In this document: positions 50,858-58,063 of the stretch, piece after piece
How the letters are laid out: each line of letters opens with the position of its first letter
How positions within the stretch are numbered: the stretch's first letter is position 1
Assembly (NCBI GenBank): GCA_021208135.1
Contig: JAJOKB010000094.1
Location: forward strand, 1 to 58,063
Source of the DNA: Verrucomicrobiota bacterium
Lineage (GTDB): Bacteria > Verrucomicrobiota > Verrucomicrobiia > Opitutales > Oceanipulchritudinaceae
Direction: 5' to 3'
Length of the DNA stretch: 58,063 nt
Translations under genes and position numbers: made by a program
The notes under the pieces: generated by a model
What the model was told of the DNA's origin: nothing
The model's input: the letters and a program-made list of their open reading frames with translations, nothing else
The model's database searches: none

Positions 50858-51838
50858 ATGACAAACAACTATAAACTTATCACTCTGGCAGTCGTTTACG
50901 CTGCTGGTCAATCAACTGTGCTTCACGCACACGGAGATCATCATGATCATGATCACGATCACGATCATGGCCATCATCGCATTCTGGTTCGGGAGGGTCA
51001 CGTTGGCATTGCTCTGGGCTTTTCCGAAGAAAAGGGACTGCACTTTTTCGTCGGTCTAGATGGCCACAGCCATGGCCACGGCGGGCATGACTCCTCTCCC
51101 GTCCCAATGTCAGACCACGGACACGGACATGATCACGATCACGATCACTTGGATCCCGACAAAGTCGAATTTGTGGTCGGCGGTTTCGGGGCAGTTACTA
51201 TCGACACTTCAGAACACTTTTTGGCACAATTCGCACCGGTTGGCAGCACGGTATTCCTAATCCCGCAAAGCCGCACCTCACACATCCCCTACCTGGGACT
51301 CGAAACCGAAGAACTCAGTCATGAGCAATTTGCGGGATCGGTAAGCATAGAGTTGGATCACTTCCATGTCCCTGAAGGTGGCAGATTTGCAATGTTCACA
51401 GTGAATGCTTTGAACGAAATGACCATTTTCTGGGATACCGCTTCAGAAACACAATCTCCATATATGCTGCCTGTGGGCGCGCATCGGCACATGTTTTGGT
51501 TGTTTACGGCGCCAGGCGAATACAAAATTGAACTGGAAGCAGAGGCATTCACAACTGGCGGAGACAAACTCGAAACAAAAGCAGACTTCAAGTTCTCTAT
51601 CGGCGGAAAAGCCGGTTTCTGGAAGCATTTCCACGAAGAGGAGCATGAAGGATGGTACCATACCGATCTGGGTAAGGTTTACGCCTCGCAATGGCCATGG
51701 TTTTATCGCGAAAATGACACTTGGTACTACGCATTTGGTACCGGTGGGCCTACCCAACTCTACTGGCGCTGGGATTCCGACGAAATGGTAATTGGATTGT
51801 GGTGGATCCCGATGAATTGCCCAGGTTCTGGAAACTGA
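50858..51838 (+). CDS. His-rich surface protein, paralogue of the preceding, with aromatic C-terminal module
   Basis: Signal peptide (YKLITLAVVYAAGQSTVLHA), immediately followed by a His/Asp run (HGDHHDHDHDHDHGHH) and, after GHVGIALGFSEEKGLHF, a second run (GHGHDHDHDH). The rest is the same anchored-repeat fold: STVFLIPQSRTS, IPYLGLETEE, FAGSVSIEL, LPVGAHRHMFWLFTAPGEYK. The tail holds the aromatic module (LGKVYASQWPWFYRENDTW, then YYAF). 326 residues. Two His-Asp clusters make it a strong candidate for zinc, nickel or cobalt binding on the cell surface. Twelve bases separate it from the upstream gene, so they share an mRNA. Confidence 0.85.
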   Translation: MTNNYKLITLAVVYAAGQSTVLHAHGDHHDHDHDHDHGHHRILVREGHVGIALGFSEEKGLHFFVGLDGHSHGHGGHDSSPVPMSDHGHGHDHDHDHLDPDKVEFVVGGFGAVTIDTSEHFLAQFAPVGSTVFLIPQSRTSHIPYLGLETEELSHEQFAGSVSIELDHFHVPEGGRFAMFTVNALNEMTIFWDTASETQSPYMLPVGAHRHMFWLFTAPGEYKIELEAEAFTTGGDKLETKADFKFSIGGKAGFWKHFHEEEHEGWYHTDLGKVYASQWPWFYRENDTWYYAFGTGGPTQLYWRWDSDEMVIGLWWIPMNCPGSGN

Positions 51839-51885
51839 CCAGTTTCTGATTGATATCCCGTGAATAGTGGACATGGAATGAACCT

Positions 51886-52983
51886 ATGTCTGCATTACCG
51901 GATTTGACCGCTTTTCGTCGCCGCTTCGCCGAGCTCGACGCCCAAATGGGCGACCCGGGGTTCTTAACGATCCCCGGCGCTCGGCACTTTTAAGTCGCGA
52001 GCACCAGAAACTGGCGCGGCTGTTGGGCTTGGCAGACCGATACAATAAGGTACAAGGCGATATTGCCGACAACCGCGCACTCATTCGCGACAACCGTGCC
52101 GATGGCGAGCTCCGCGAACTGGCCGAGGCAGAAATACCAGATCTGGAAAACGAGTTGGAGCAACTTTACGATGGCATCCTCGAGGCCATGCTGCCCCCCC
52201 GATCCAAGCGATTCGCGCAATACTATCATGGAAATCCGCGCTGGTACCGGTGGCGACGAGGCCGGATTATTTGCCGGCGACTTGTTCCGCATGTATTCCC
52301 GGTATGCTGAACGCAATGGGTGGAGGATCGAAGTCATGAGCTCCAACCCAGCTGAGGTCGGCGGCTACAAAGAGATCAGCTTCCTCATCAGCGGTGAGGA
52401 TGTTTACAAAACCTTGAAATTTGAAAGTGGTGTTCACAGAGTACAGCGCGTACCCGCAACCGAGGCAAGCGGACGCATTCACACCTCCGCCGCAACTGTG
52501 GCAGTTTTGCCCGAAGCAGAAGAAGTTGATATCCACATCGACCCTTCAGATCTGGAAATAACAGTCGCCCGCGCCAGTGGTCCAGGAGGCCAAGGTGTCA
52601 ATACCACCGACTCCGCTGTGCAAATCTTGCACAAACCGACCGGTATGATTGTCAAATGCGCCGACGAACGCTCCCAGCTCAAAAACAAAGCCAAGGCGAT
52701 GACAGTTTTGCGATCACGCCTCCTCGAAATCAAACAAGAAGAGGAACGCGCAAAATATGCCGCTCACCGCAAGAGCCAAATCGGGTCCGGAGATCGTTCA
52801 GAGAGGATTCGAACCTACAATTTCCCCCAAGGTCGCATCACTGACCATCGGATCAATCTCACCCTTTACAACCTCGACGAAGTGATCGATGGCGAATTAC
52901 ATTCTGTCATCGAAGCATTACAGGATGTCGATAAAAAGGAACGCATCGATTTTCTCCTTCAAGCCTCACTCAAGATTCAGTGA
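51886..52983 (+). CDS. prfA: Peptide chain release factor 1, two frameshifts
   Basis: Ends translation at UAA and UAG. About 365 residues joined. N-terminal helices, then the conserved [59 protein letters not shown] with the PxT stop-codon motif, the catalytic GPGGQGVN loop, [20 protein letters not shown] and [15 protein letters not shown]. One frameshift is a missing base near 51965 (restoring [12 protein letters not shown]). The second is an extra C in the C7 run at 52194-52200 ([10 protein letters not shown]). It is followed by prmC after 78 bases. Confidence 0.96.
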
Positions 52984-53061
52984 AGCCAAAATCCAAAATT
53001 AGTCGCGCTGCAATTGCTGCTCTATCAGCCCGTAACGTTATCGCCTTAAGCAGAACAGTTA

Positions 53062-53952
53062 ATGCCTGAAGAACCAAAACCACTTCTGGAAATCTGCAGA
53101 AAACCACTGCGTTTTTTTAACAGGGCAGGTTTGGAGAAACCGCGCCTTGAGGCGGAGTTATTGTTAGCGGACACTCTAGGCTGCAAACGCCTCGACTTAT
53201 ACCTACGCCATGAGCAACCACTCTTCGAAAGCGAACTGGCACCGCTGAGAGCAAAGGTAAGACGCAGAGCAAACAGGGAACCGCTGCAGTACATTATCGG
53301 TACAGTAGAATTTGGCGACCTGTGCCTGAAGATCGACGCGCGCGCACTCATTCCCAGACCCGAAACAGAAGAATGGCTGCATTGGCTTATTGAGAAATTT
53401 GCGTATGCGCAGCCCGCACGCATACTGGAACTTGGAACCGGAAGCGGCGCGATCGCCCTCACCCTGGCCAAGACTTTCCCGCAGGCACATATCGTCGCAA
53501 CGGATATTTCACAGCACGCCCTCACTCTAGCCAAAGAAAACGCCACCCAAACAAATCTGGACAACACAATAGATTGGCGCTGCGGATCCTGGTGGCAACC
53601 TATTGCAGCCAATGAATCGTTCGATTGGATCATCGCCAACCCACCTTACCTCAGCGACGATGAAGTAGCTCAGGCACAACCCGAGGTCCGTCTGTTTGAA
53701 CCCGCACAAGCACTGGCCTCCCCGGAAAACGGATTGGCAGATTTGCGCCACATTCTCCAATCAGCTCCCAAACACCTCACCCCGCAAGGTCTGCTTGTAC
53801 TTGAAACCGGAATTGACCAACACCATCAGCTCCATCATATCGCACAGCAGGTCGGTTTTACCCATTCCTTTTCTAAAAAAGATCTTTCTGCGCGCGATCG
53901 TTGTTTTCTAGCATCTTTTGGCTTGCCCTTGCCTCAACAACCCACAGTGTAA
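53062..53952 (+). CDS. prmC: Release factor glutamine methyltransferase
   Basis: Methylates the Gln of the GGQ loop in release factors using SAM. 296 residues, intact. The N-terminal helical domain (FNRAGLEKPRLEAELLLA), ALIPRPETEEW, SAM motif I RILELGTGSGAIALTLAKTF, VATDISQHALTLAKENA, and the NPPY substrate motif (DWIIANPPYLSDDE). The usual neighbour is prfA, as found here. A tRNA-Val gene follows 14 bases after the stop. Confidence 0.96.
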   Translation: MPEEPKPLLEICRKPLRFFNRAGLEKPRLEAELLLADTLGCKRLDLYLRHEQPLFESELAPLRAKVRRRANREPLQYIIGTVEFGDLCLKIDARALIPRPETEEWLHWLIEKFAYAQPARILELGTGSGAIALTLAKTFPQAHIVATDISQHALTLAKENATQTNLDNTIDWRCGSWWQPIAANESFDWIIANPPYLSDDEVAQAQPEVRLFEPAQALASPENGLADLRHILQSAPKHLTPQGLLVLETGIDQHHQLHHIAQQVGFTHSFSKKDLSARDRCFLASFGLPLPQQPTV

Positions 53953-53966
53953 CCAGTCTTTCTTAG

Positions 53967-54043
<77 letters not shown>

Positions 54044-54180
54044 TTCCCCTTCAGGCATTTTCTCAAAATCCTGATGCGCGCAATGAACAAATGAAGTCTG
54101 CTCTATCCAGCGCTGCTTTATGCATTATATAACGAAATTTCTTTGCCATGGTTCAAGGTAGCAGTTGAACTGTTCGTCCT

Positions 54181-54642
54181 ATGGCAAAAGTGGATTTGGA
54201 TCTTGTTAAATTTATTCTGCAACGAAATGAAATCGACACGCGCACTGTAGCTCGCGTGCTGGACGAAATACAAACCGAATTGCAGATGCAACAAGCCGAA
54301 GAACCTCCAGCTCCCAAAGTTAAAAAGCAATTCGTGTTTATGCTGTCCGATCCCACCGGAGATCTGGAAGGTAAAGACTACACAGGTTGGGTACTACAGA
54401 TTCCCGAGGAAGATAGTCCCTTGGCCGCCGAAGAAAGGTTGTTCAGGTCTGCCTACGAATTCAACATTACCCCAAAGGGCAGACGCATGCCTGTCAAAAC
54501 GATTGCTGAAACGTGCGAGGTTGTGTCCACACGTATTACCAAGGAACAAAATATCTGGATTAAGACCAAGGAACCCGTTCTTGTTGTGCGCACCAGCAAC
54601 AAAATTCCAATGGAAAAAATTGAGAAGTTGCGCAACGAGTAA
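54181..54642 (+). CDS. Conserved-looking hypothetical protein, 153 residues
   Basis: Intact. N-terminal helix with MAKVDLDLVKFILQRNEIDT and a short coiled or helical segment rich in Gln/Glu (RVLDEIQTELQMQQAEEPPAP), then a mixed domain starting VKKQFVFMLSDPTGDLEGKD and GWVLQIPEEDSPLAAEERLFR, ending KIPMEKIEKLRNE. No signal peptide, TM or catalytic motif. Spacing 137 bases after the tRNA, 56 bases before the next gene. I cannot assign a function; the order suggests a cytoplasmic two-part protein. Confidence 0.7.
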   Translation: MAKVDLDLVKFILQRNEIDTRTVARVLDEIQTELQMQQAEEPPAPKVKKQFVFMLSDPTGDLEGKDYTGWVLQIPEEDSPLAAEERLFRSAYEFNITPKGRRMPVKTIAETCEVVSTRITKEQNIWIKTKEPVLVVRTSNKIPMEKIEKLRNE

Positions 54643-54698
54643 CCGGGTATCCATTGTTTCGTGCTTGCACGACAGCTACAATTTTCAGACCTTCCATT

Positions 54699-55375
54699 AT
54701 GCAAGCAAATGAGTTGTTTGATTGGCCCGAATCCCTCAGCCAATTCGCACACTGGTTCCCCATGGATGCCCCCCCTTGGCAGTGGTTGCCAAATATTCAA
54801 AAAGCATTGGCCGAAATTCTACCCAGAGAGGTCGAAAGAATGCGCAATTGGTCAATGGGAGTCTGTGTCGCCGGTGATGTCTTTATCCACCCCACAGTTC
54901 GATTGCCATCTACTGTACCATCCAAGGTCCAGCCTGGATCGGTCCCCATGTCGAACTTCGACCGGGAGTCTATATTCGCGGCAATGTAATTGTCGGATCT
55001 GGCTCCGTCCTCGGCAACTCCTGTGAATATAAAAACTGCCTCCTTCTTGAGAAGGTGGAAACTCCTCACTTTAATTACGTCGGTGATTCCATTCTTGGCA
55101 ACCGGGCACACCTCGGCGCCGGCGTCATCTGCGCCAACCTGCGCCTCGCAAGAGATGAGGTTGTCATGCGCCTTCCCGAAGGCAAGGTCCGAACCGGGCT
55201 GCGCAAAGTCGGTGCCTTTGTCGGCGATGGCGCTGAGGCTGGCTGCAATAGTGTTCTTCAACCGGGAACCGTTCTCGGGCGCCGGGCAGCCGTCGTCAGT
55301 ATGCCATTCTCAGGCTACCTGAAAGCAGATACTATAGCGCTTCCAGAATCTAAGTTCCGCACACTCCCCCGCTAA
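54699..55375 (+). CDS. Left-handed beta-helix (hexapeptide-repeat) sugar nucleotidyltransferase-like protein, one frameshift
   Basis: About 225 residues joined. N-terminal helical region (LFDWPESLSQFAHWF, KALAEILPREVERM), then hexapeptide repeats: VFIHPTVRL, GPAWIGPHVELRPGVYIRG, NVIVGSGSVLGNSCEYKN, NYVGDSILGNRAHLGAGV, GAFVGDGAEAGCNSVLQPG, TVLGRRAAV. HFNYVGDSILGNRAHLGAG closely resembles the GlmU acetyltransferase core. The shift is near 54918. It could be an acyl- or N-acetyltransferase acting on sugar nucleotides, but lacks the GlmU uridylyltransferase half. Confidence 0.8.
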
Positions 55376-55385
55376 AATCCACTTC

Positions 55386-55415
55386 AAAAAAAACCGCATC
55401 CAAATACGGATGCGG
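55386..55415 (-). terminator. Intrinsic terminator of hpf
   Basis: Stem CCGCATCC/GGATGCGG with a six-base loop. On the minus strand it is followed by T8, the complement of A8 at 55386-55393. It lies 22 bases after the hpf stop and, being a hairpin, may also stop transcription from the plus-strand gene ending at 55375. Confidence 0.87.
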
Positions 55416-55437
55416 CTGCATTATCTAAAACTGTATT

Positions 55438-55812
55438 TCAAGCCGTTTGCAGCTTGGGAATCATCGCTGGAATATCCACTTCATGCTTGTGCTTACGCTT
55501 CAAAACACGAAGCCGGGAACGACGACGCAACATTCGGTCAAGCTTCTCCACCAATAAATCAATCGACTTATAAAGGTCCTCCGACTCCACCGTAGCTATC
55601 ATCGGCGGCCCTTTAATTTCGATGTGTCCCTTTGCTGCAAATTCTTTCTCGCGGGTGGTGTTCAAACTATATGCCACTTCAACCCGCAGCCGAATGATAT
55701 GACCTTCATGCTCAAACAACTTCGCAACCTTTTCCTGCACGATCGATTTTATCGCCGCAGTCAGTTCAAGATTGTGACCGGAGATGATGACATCATTGAC
55801 TCGATTATTCAT
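55438..55812 (-). CDS. hpf: Ribosome hibernation promoting factor (HPF/RaiA short form)
   Basis: 124 residues, intact. Binds the decoding centre of the 30S subunit in resting cells. Matches the HPF pattern: NDVIISGHNLELTAAIKSIV with VQEKVAKLFEHE, RLRVEVAYSL, then AAKGHIEIKGPPMIATVESE with DLYKSIDLLVEKLDRMLRRR, and a basic tail (VLKRKHKHE). Lacks the extra C-terminal dimerisation domain of long HPF, so it is the short form. It has its own terminator. Confidence 0.94.
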   Translation of the reverse strand: MNNRVNDVIISGHNLELTAAIKSIVQEKVAKLFEHEGHIIRLRVEVAYSLNTTREKEFAAKGHIEIKGPPMIATVESEDLYKSIDLLVEKLDRMLRRRSRLRVLKRKHKHEVDIPAMIPKLQTA

Positions 55813-56192
55813 GATTACTGTCCTTATCTTTTTAGCGTTTGTTTTTCATTTATCAGCCTACTATCAGGCTGGGTTTAAGGAACTCTTGCCAGGGTTTAAA
55901 ATCGGAACCACTGGGTGCGACAACACAGAAAATGTCGCTGGACCACAGGGTAAACTTTAAGGATTCCGATATGTGATGATATACCCATAAGCTAGGATGA
56001 ACAATACGGGCGGGTATAAAATATTGCAAGATAAACTTTTCGATTTTGACCGAATTTTGCAGACAGCAGCTGAAGCACTTGGCTGCGGGAACTGCAAACT
56101 CGGCCTTGGCTATCACACCTTCTGGTGTAATTGTATTGCCAGCTGAATGGATATGAAGTGATTTCCATAGACAAGGAACCAATTGAGTAAAA
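55813..56192. other. Intergenic region between hpf and halogenase-like gene
   Basis: 380 bases. Divergent promoters for hpf (minus) and the flavoprotein (plus) must lie here. A TATAAAAT element near 56015 could be a -10 box for the plus-strand gene, but no convincing -35 is seen. An AGCCT...AGGCT inverted repeat lies near 55856-55871. A 109-codon reading frame on the minus strand lacks coding features. Confidence 0.4.
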
Positions 56193-57752
56193 ATGGTCGA
56201 AACAAATATTTCTGTGACTCAGGGAACTGCCATACCGCCAAGCGGAACTACCTTTGATGTGATCGTAATGGGCGGAGCTTTGGCAGGAGCTTCAACGGCC
56301 CTTTTGTTGCGCAGGCGGTATCCCAGACTGAGGGTTTTGGTTGTCGAGCGCAGTGAACAATTCACCCGGCGAGTGGGAGAATCAACGGTGGAAATTAGTG
56401 CCTATTTTCTGACGCGCGTACTGGGCTTGACGCAATATCTGAATCAGCATCATCTGAACAAACAAGGTTTACGCTTCTGGTTCCACCGCAAGGGAGAAAC
56501 CTGCGCACGCTCCTGCAGTGAAATCGGCCCCGGATATAATGTCCGCATTCCGGGCTACCAAGTCGATCGGGCAACATTGGATAGCCACATTCTGCAACTC
56601 GCCACTGAAGCAGGCGCTCACCTACTACGGCCTGCAGAAGTAAAATCTGTCGAGTTGGAACCTGGAGGCCATTCAAGAGTCCACATTACCTGCGCCGGTA
56701 TGCAAACGGAGTATTCCGCCCGATGGGTTGTCGATGCAACCGGTACAGCAAGATTTCTCGGTCGAAAGCACGGCTGGATAGAGGTAAACCGCGAACATCC
56801 AATTGCATCCATATGGAGTCGCTGGCGTGGAGTCAAAACCTTGGATGATTTAGACGTGCGCGAGCAATTACCAGGACTGAAAATGCGCGGGCACGGTACT
56901 AGGTTCACAGCAACCAATCATCTGGTAGGAGAAGGTTGGTGGGCTTGGATCATCCCTCTGAAAGGCGAAGAAACCAGCATTGGAATTGTATACGATGAAC
57001 GTATCTGTGCACCTCTGGATGGAGACAAACCGGTAGATAAGTTACGCAATCTCCTCTGCAGCCATCCATTGGGGAAATTGCTGCTATCCGAGGCAACACC
57101 AGACCTCGAGGACATGCATTACCGCAAAAACCTGCCCTACGTCTCGCGGCGCTTTGTCGGCGATGGTTTCACGTTAATTGGCGATGCAGCTGGATTCATC
57201 GATCCATTTTATAGCCCTGGAATGGACTGGGTTTCGTTTGGTGTCTGTAGCACCGTTCACTTGATCGGACGTGAGCGCAACGGCCGGAAAATCGATGCCT
57301 TAGTCAGTCGCTTGGATGAAGATTTTAAACTGTCTTACGAGCGATGGTTTCAAGCCATTTATCGTAATAAATACGAGTATATGGGAGACTTCGATCTCAT
57401 GAAACTGGCTTTCAGGTTGGATCTAGGTCTGTACTATTTCGGCGTGGTTTCCCAACCCTACGAACGCGGCTGGAGCGGCTTATTGCGACCAGCTTTTTCC
57501 GGCCCGCGCAGTCTCTTGCCATACAGGCTAATCCGATTATACAATATCCGCCTCGCCACCATAGCACGGAAACGAAGGGAGCGTGGTATTTGGGGATACA
57601 ATAATCATGGCAAGTCTTATATGTTCAACAGCTACACTCTCGACTGGAAACTCCCGCTTCGCATCACCATTGCCTTGTTCGGCTGGCTGGCATTGGAGTT
57701 AAAGGAAGGTTGGCGCAGCTGGGCCAGCAACCTCAAAACAAGTCCACAGTAA
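56193..57752 (+). CDS. FAD-dependent oxidoreductase, putative flavin-dependent halogenase
   Basis: 519 residues, intact. FAD-binding GxGxxG-like VIVMGGALAGASTALLLRRR (from residue 24), VVERSEQFTRRVGESTVE, and GDGFTLIGDAAGFIDPFYSP near residue 325, typical of the tryptophan-halogenase superfamily. WAWIIP at residues 250-255 matches the WxWxIP motif of flavin halogenases. The ends (FGWLALELKEGWRSWASN) include a possible amphipathic helix. Homologues occur in aryl polyene, dialkylresorcinol and other pigment or polyketide clusters, but also in unlinked oxidoreductases. No flavin reductase or polyketide gene is in the window, so substrate and halogenation are uncertain. Confidence 0.75.
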   Translation: MVETNISVTQGTAIPPSGTTFDVIVMGGALAGASTALLLRRRYPRLRVLVVERSEQFTRRVGESTVEISAYFLTRVLGLTQYLNQHHLNKQGLRFWFHRKGETCARSCSEIGPGYNVRIPGYQVDRATLDSHILQLATEAGAHLLRPAEVKSVELEPGGHSRVHITCAGMQTEYSARWVVDATGTARFLGRKHGWIEVNREHPIASIWSRWRGVKTLDDLDVREQLPGLKMRGHGTRFTATNHLVGEGWWAWIIPLKGEETSIGIVYDERICAPLDGDKPVDKLRNLLCSHPLGKLLLSEATPDLEDMHYRKNLPYVSRRFVGDGFTLIGDAAGFIDPFYSPGMDWVSFGVCSTVHLIGRERNGRKIDALVSRLDEDFKLSYERWFQAIYRNKYEYMGDFDLMKLAFRLDLGLYYFGVVSQPYERGWSGLLRPAFSGPRSLLPYRLIRLYNIRLATIARKRRERGIWGYNNHGKSYMFNSYTLDWKLPLRITIALFGWLALELKEGWRSWASNLKTSPQ

Positions 57753-57764
57753 CCAATAACCTCA

Positions 57765-57868
57765 TTTTCCGGACAGTCCATAAACGCACACACTCCCCAG
57801 ACGGCCCTTTTCTGGACAGTCCATATACGCGCGCCCGCCCCAAGCGCCCCTTTTCTGGACAGTCCATT
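57765..57868. repeat. Three regularly spaced palindromic repeats
   Basis: TTTTCYGGACAGTCCAT occurs three times, starting at 57765, 57808 and 57851, exactly 43 bases apart. The core is the inverted repeat GGAC-A-GTCC, extended to TGGACAGTCCA in copies two and three. Spacers are GC-rich and unrelated. The last copy ends 7 bases before the ATG at 57876. Looks like a set of operators or a short dispersed repeat; too few and too short to be a CRISPR. Confidence 0.75.
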
Positions 57869-57875
57869 ATCTTGC

Positions 57876-58063
57876 ATGGCTCCACGCCTTCCTTTGCCTG
57901 CCTTCTTTTTAGTTTTAGCGCCTCTGAACTCTGCCTACGCCCTTGATTGCGGCTTTCAGCTACGCAACACGGGCACGCGAAAGCCGCCCGCGCTTCTCAG
58001 TCCGGGGGTTTTGCCATCGACGCTTCCCAGGACAGCTTCACTCTGTCCTCAACTCCAGCAGAT
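57876..58063 (+). CDS. N-terminus of a secreted protein, cut by the window end, possible frameshift
   Basis: ATG at 57876 opens a frame that stays open to the last base. It begins MAPRLPLPAFFLVLAPLNSA, ending in YA: a good signal peptide, followed by LDCGFQLR. Around 58003-58013 (a run of G) a switch of frame gives GGFAIDASQDSFTLSSTPAD, which looks more natural, so a shift is likely. Nothing further can be said about function. Confidence 0.45.
   Translation, partial: MAPRLPLPAFFLVLAPLNSAYALDCGFQLRNTGTRKPPALLSPGVLPSTLPRTASLCPQLQQ

Noticed and set aside
55853-56182. 109-codon reading frame on the minus strand between hpf and the halogenase-like gene
   Set aside because: No family motif, Cys-rich and hydrophobic by chance, no ribosome site, and it occupies the space needed for two divergent promoters.
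57765-57868. CRISPR-like array
   Set aside because: Repeats are only about 17 bases with 26-base GC-rich spacers, three copies, no cas genes; operator or short repeat is more likely.

Overview
The window looks like a chromosomal segment of a Gram-negative, LPS-making bacterium with large carbohydrate-degrading and secreted-protein gene sets. lpxB, a TolC-type exporter and a TonB-dependent receptor show an outer membrane. A PEP-CTERM-like tail, a large FAD-dependent oxidoreductase beside an IclR-type regulator, a kelch/sodium-symporter fusion and a PPi-type phosphofructokinase together suggest Verrucomicrobiota (probably the Opitutae lineage). That placement is an inference from gene content, not from a marker tree. 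There is no sign of a plasmid, phage, transposon or CRISPR array.

Layout. 31-3777: lacZ-type beta-galactosidase and a lipid-carrier sugar transferase. 3701-7047 (minus): pdxH, a Gfo/Idh/MocA oxidoreductase, lpxB and a lytic transglycosylase, tightly packed. 7230-8198: a secreted trypsin-like protein with a PEP-CTERM-like tail. 8088-15982 (minus): a complete MacAB-TolC-like export operon (TolC, adaptor, ATPase, two permeases) followed by proS. 16020-16122: a 33-residue basic protein too short for ordinary ORF calling. 16200-25919 (minus): a duplicated-domain secreted protein, then peptidase, truA, PPi-phosphofructokinase, gpmI, a Ca/Na antiporter, a GH10 xylanase and a 3'-5' exonuclease. 26009-30629 (plus): HAD phosphatase, glnD and a secreted protein. 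30871-34395 (minus): the classic rpmH-rnpA-yidD-yidC block plus yebC. 34527-37634 (minus): FAD oxidoreductase and IclR-type regulator. 37911-45242 (plus): short rho, an unknown 587-residue protein, hisF, kelch-symporter fusion, DUF218 protein. 45231-47195 (minus): CDF metal exporter and asd. 47189-47740: L,D-transpeptidase. 47761-51838: a divergent locus with a ZnuD-like TonB receptor on one side and two related surface proteins, one very His-rich, on the other. 51886-55375: prfA, prmC, tRNA-Val, an unknown protein and a hexapeptide-repeat transferase. 55438-58063: hpf, a putative flavin-dependent halogenase, a three-copy palindromic repeat and the start of a secreted protein.

Two themes stand out. 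First, four otherwise different secreted proteins (16200-17986, 29700-30629, 49943-50845, 50858-51838) end in the same Trp/Tyr-rich module, which looks like a shared surface-attachment or sorting domain. Second, two of these four sit head-to-head with the ZnuD-like receptor, which suggests a surface-exposed zinc/metal capture system.

About half of the protein genes, including universally essential ones (proS, prfA, yidC, rnpA, lpxB, asd), are interrupted by one-base frameshifts, mostly in homopolymer runs. I read these as sequencing/assembly errors and give each gene as one CDS spanning all of its reading-frame segments.
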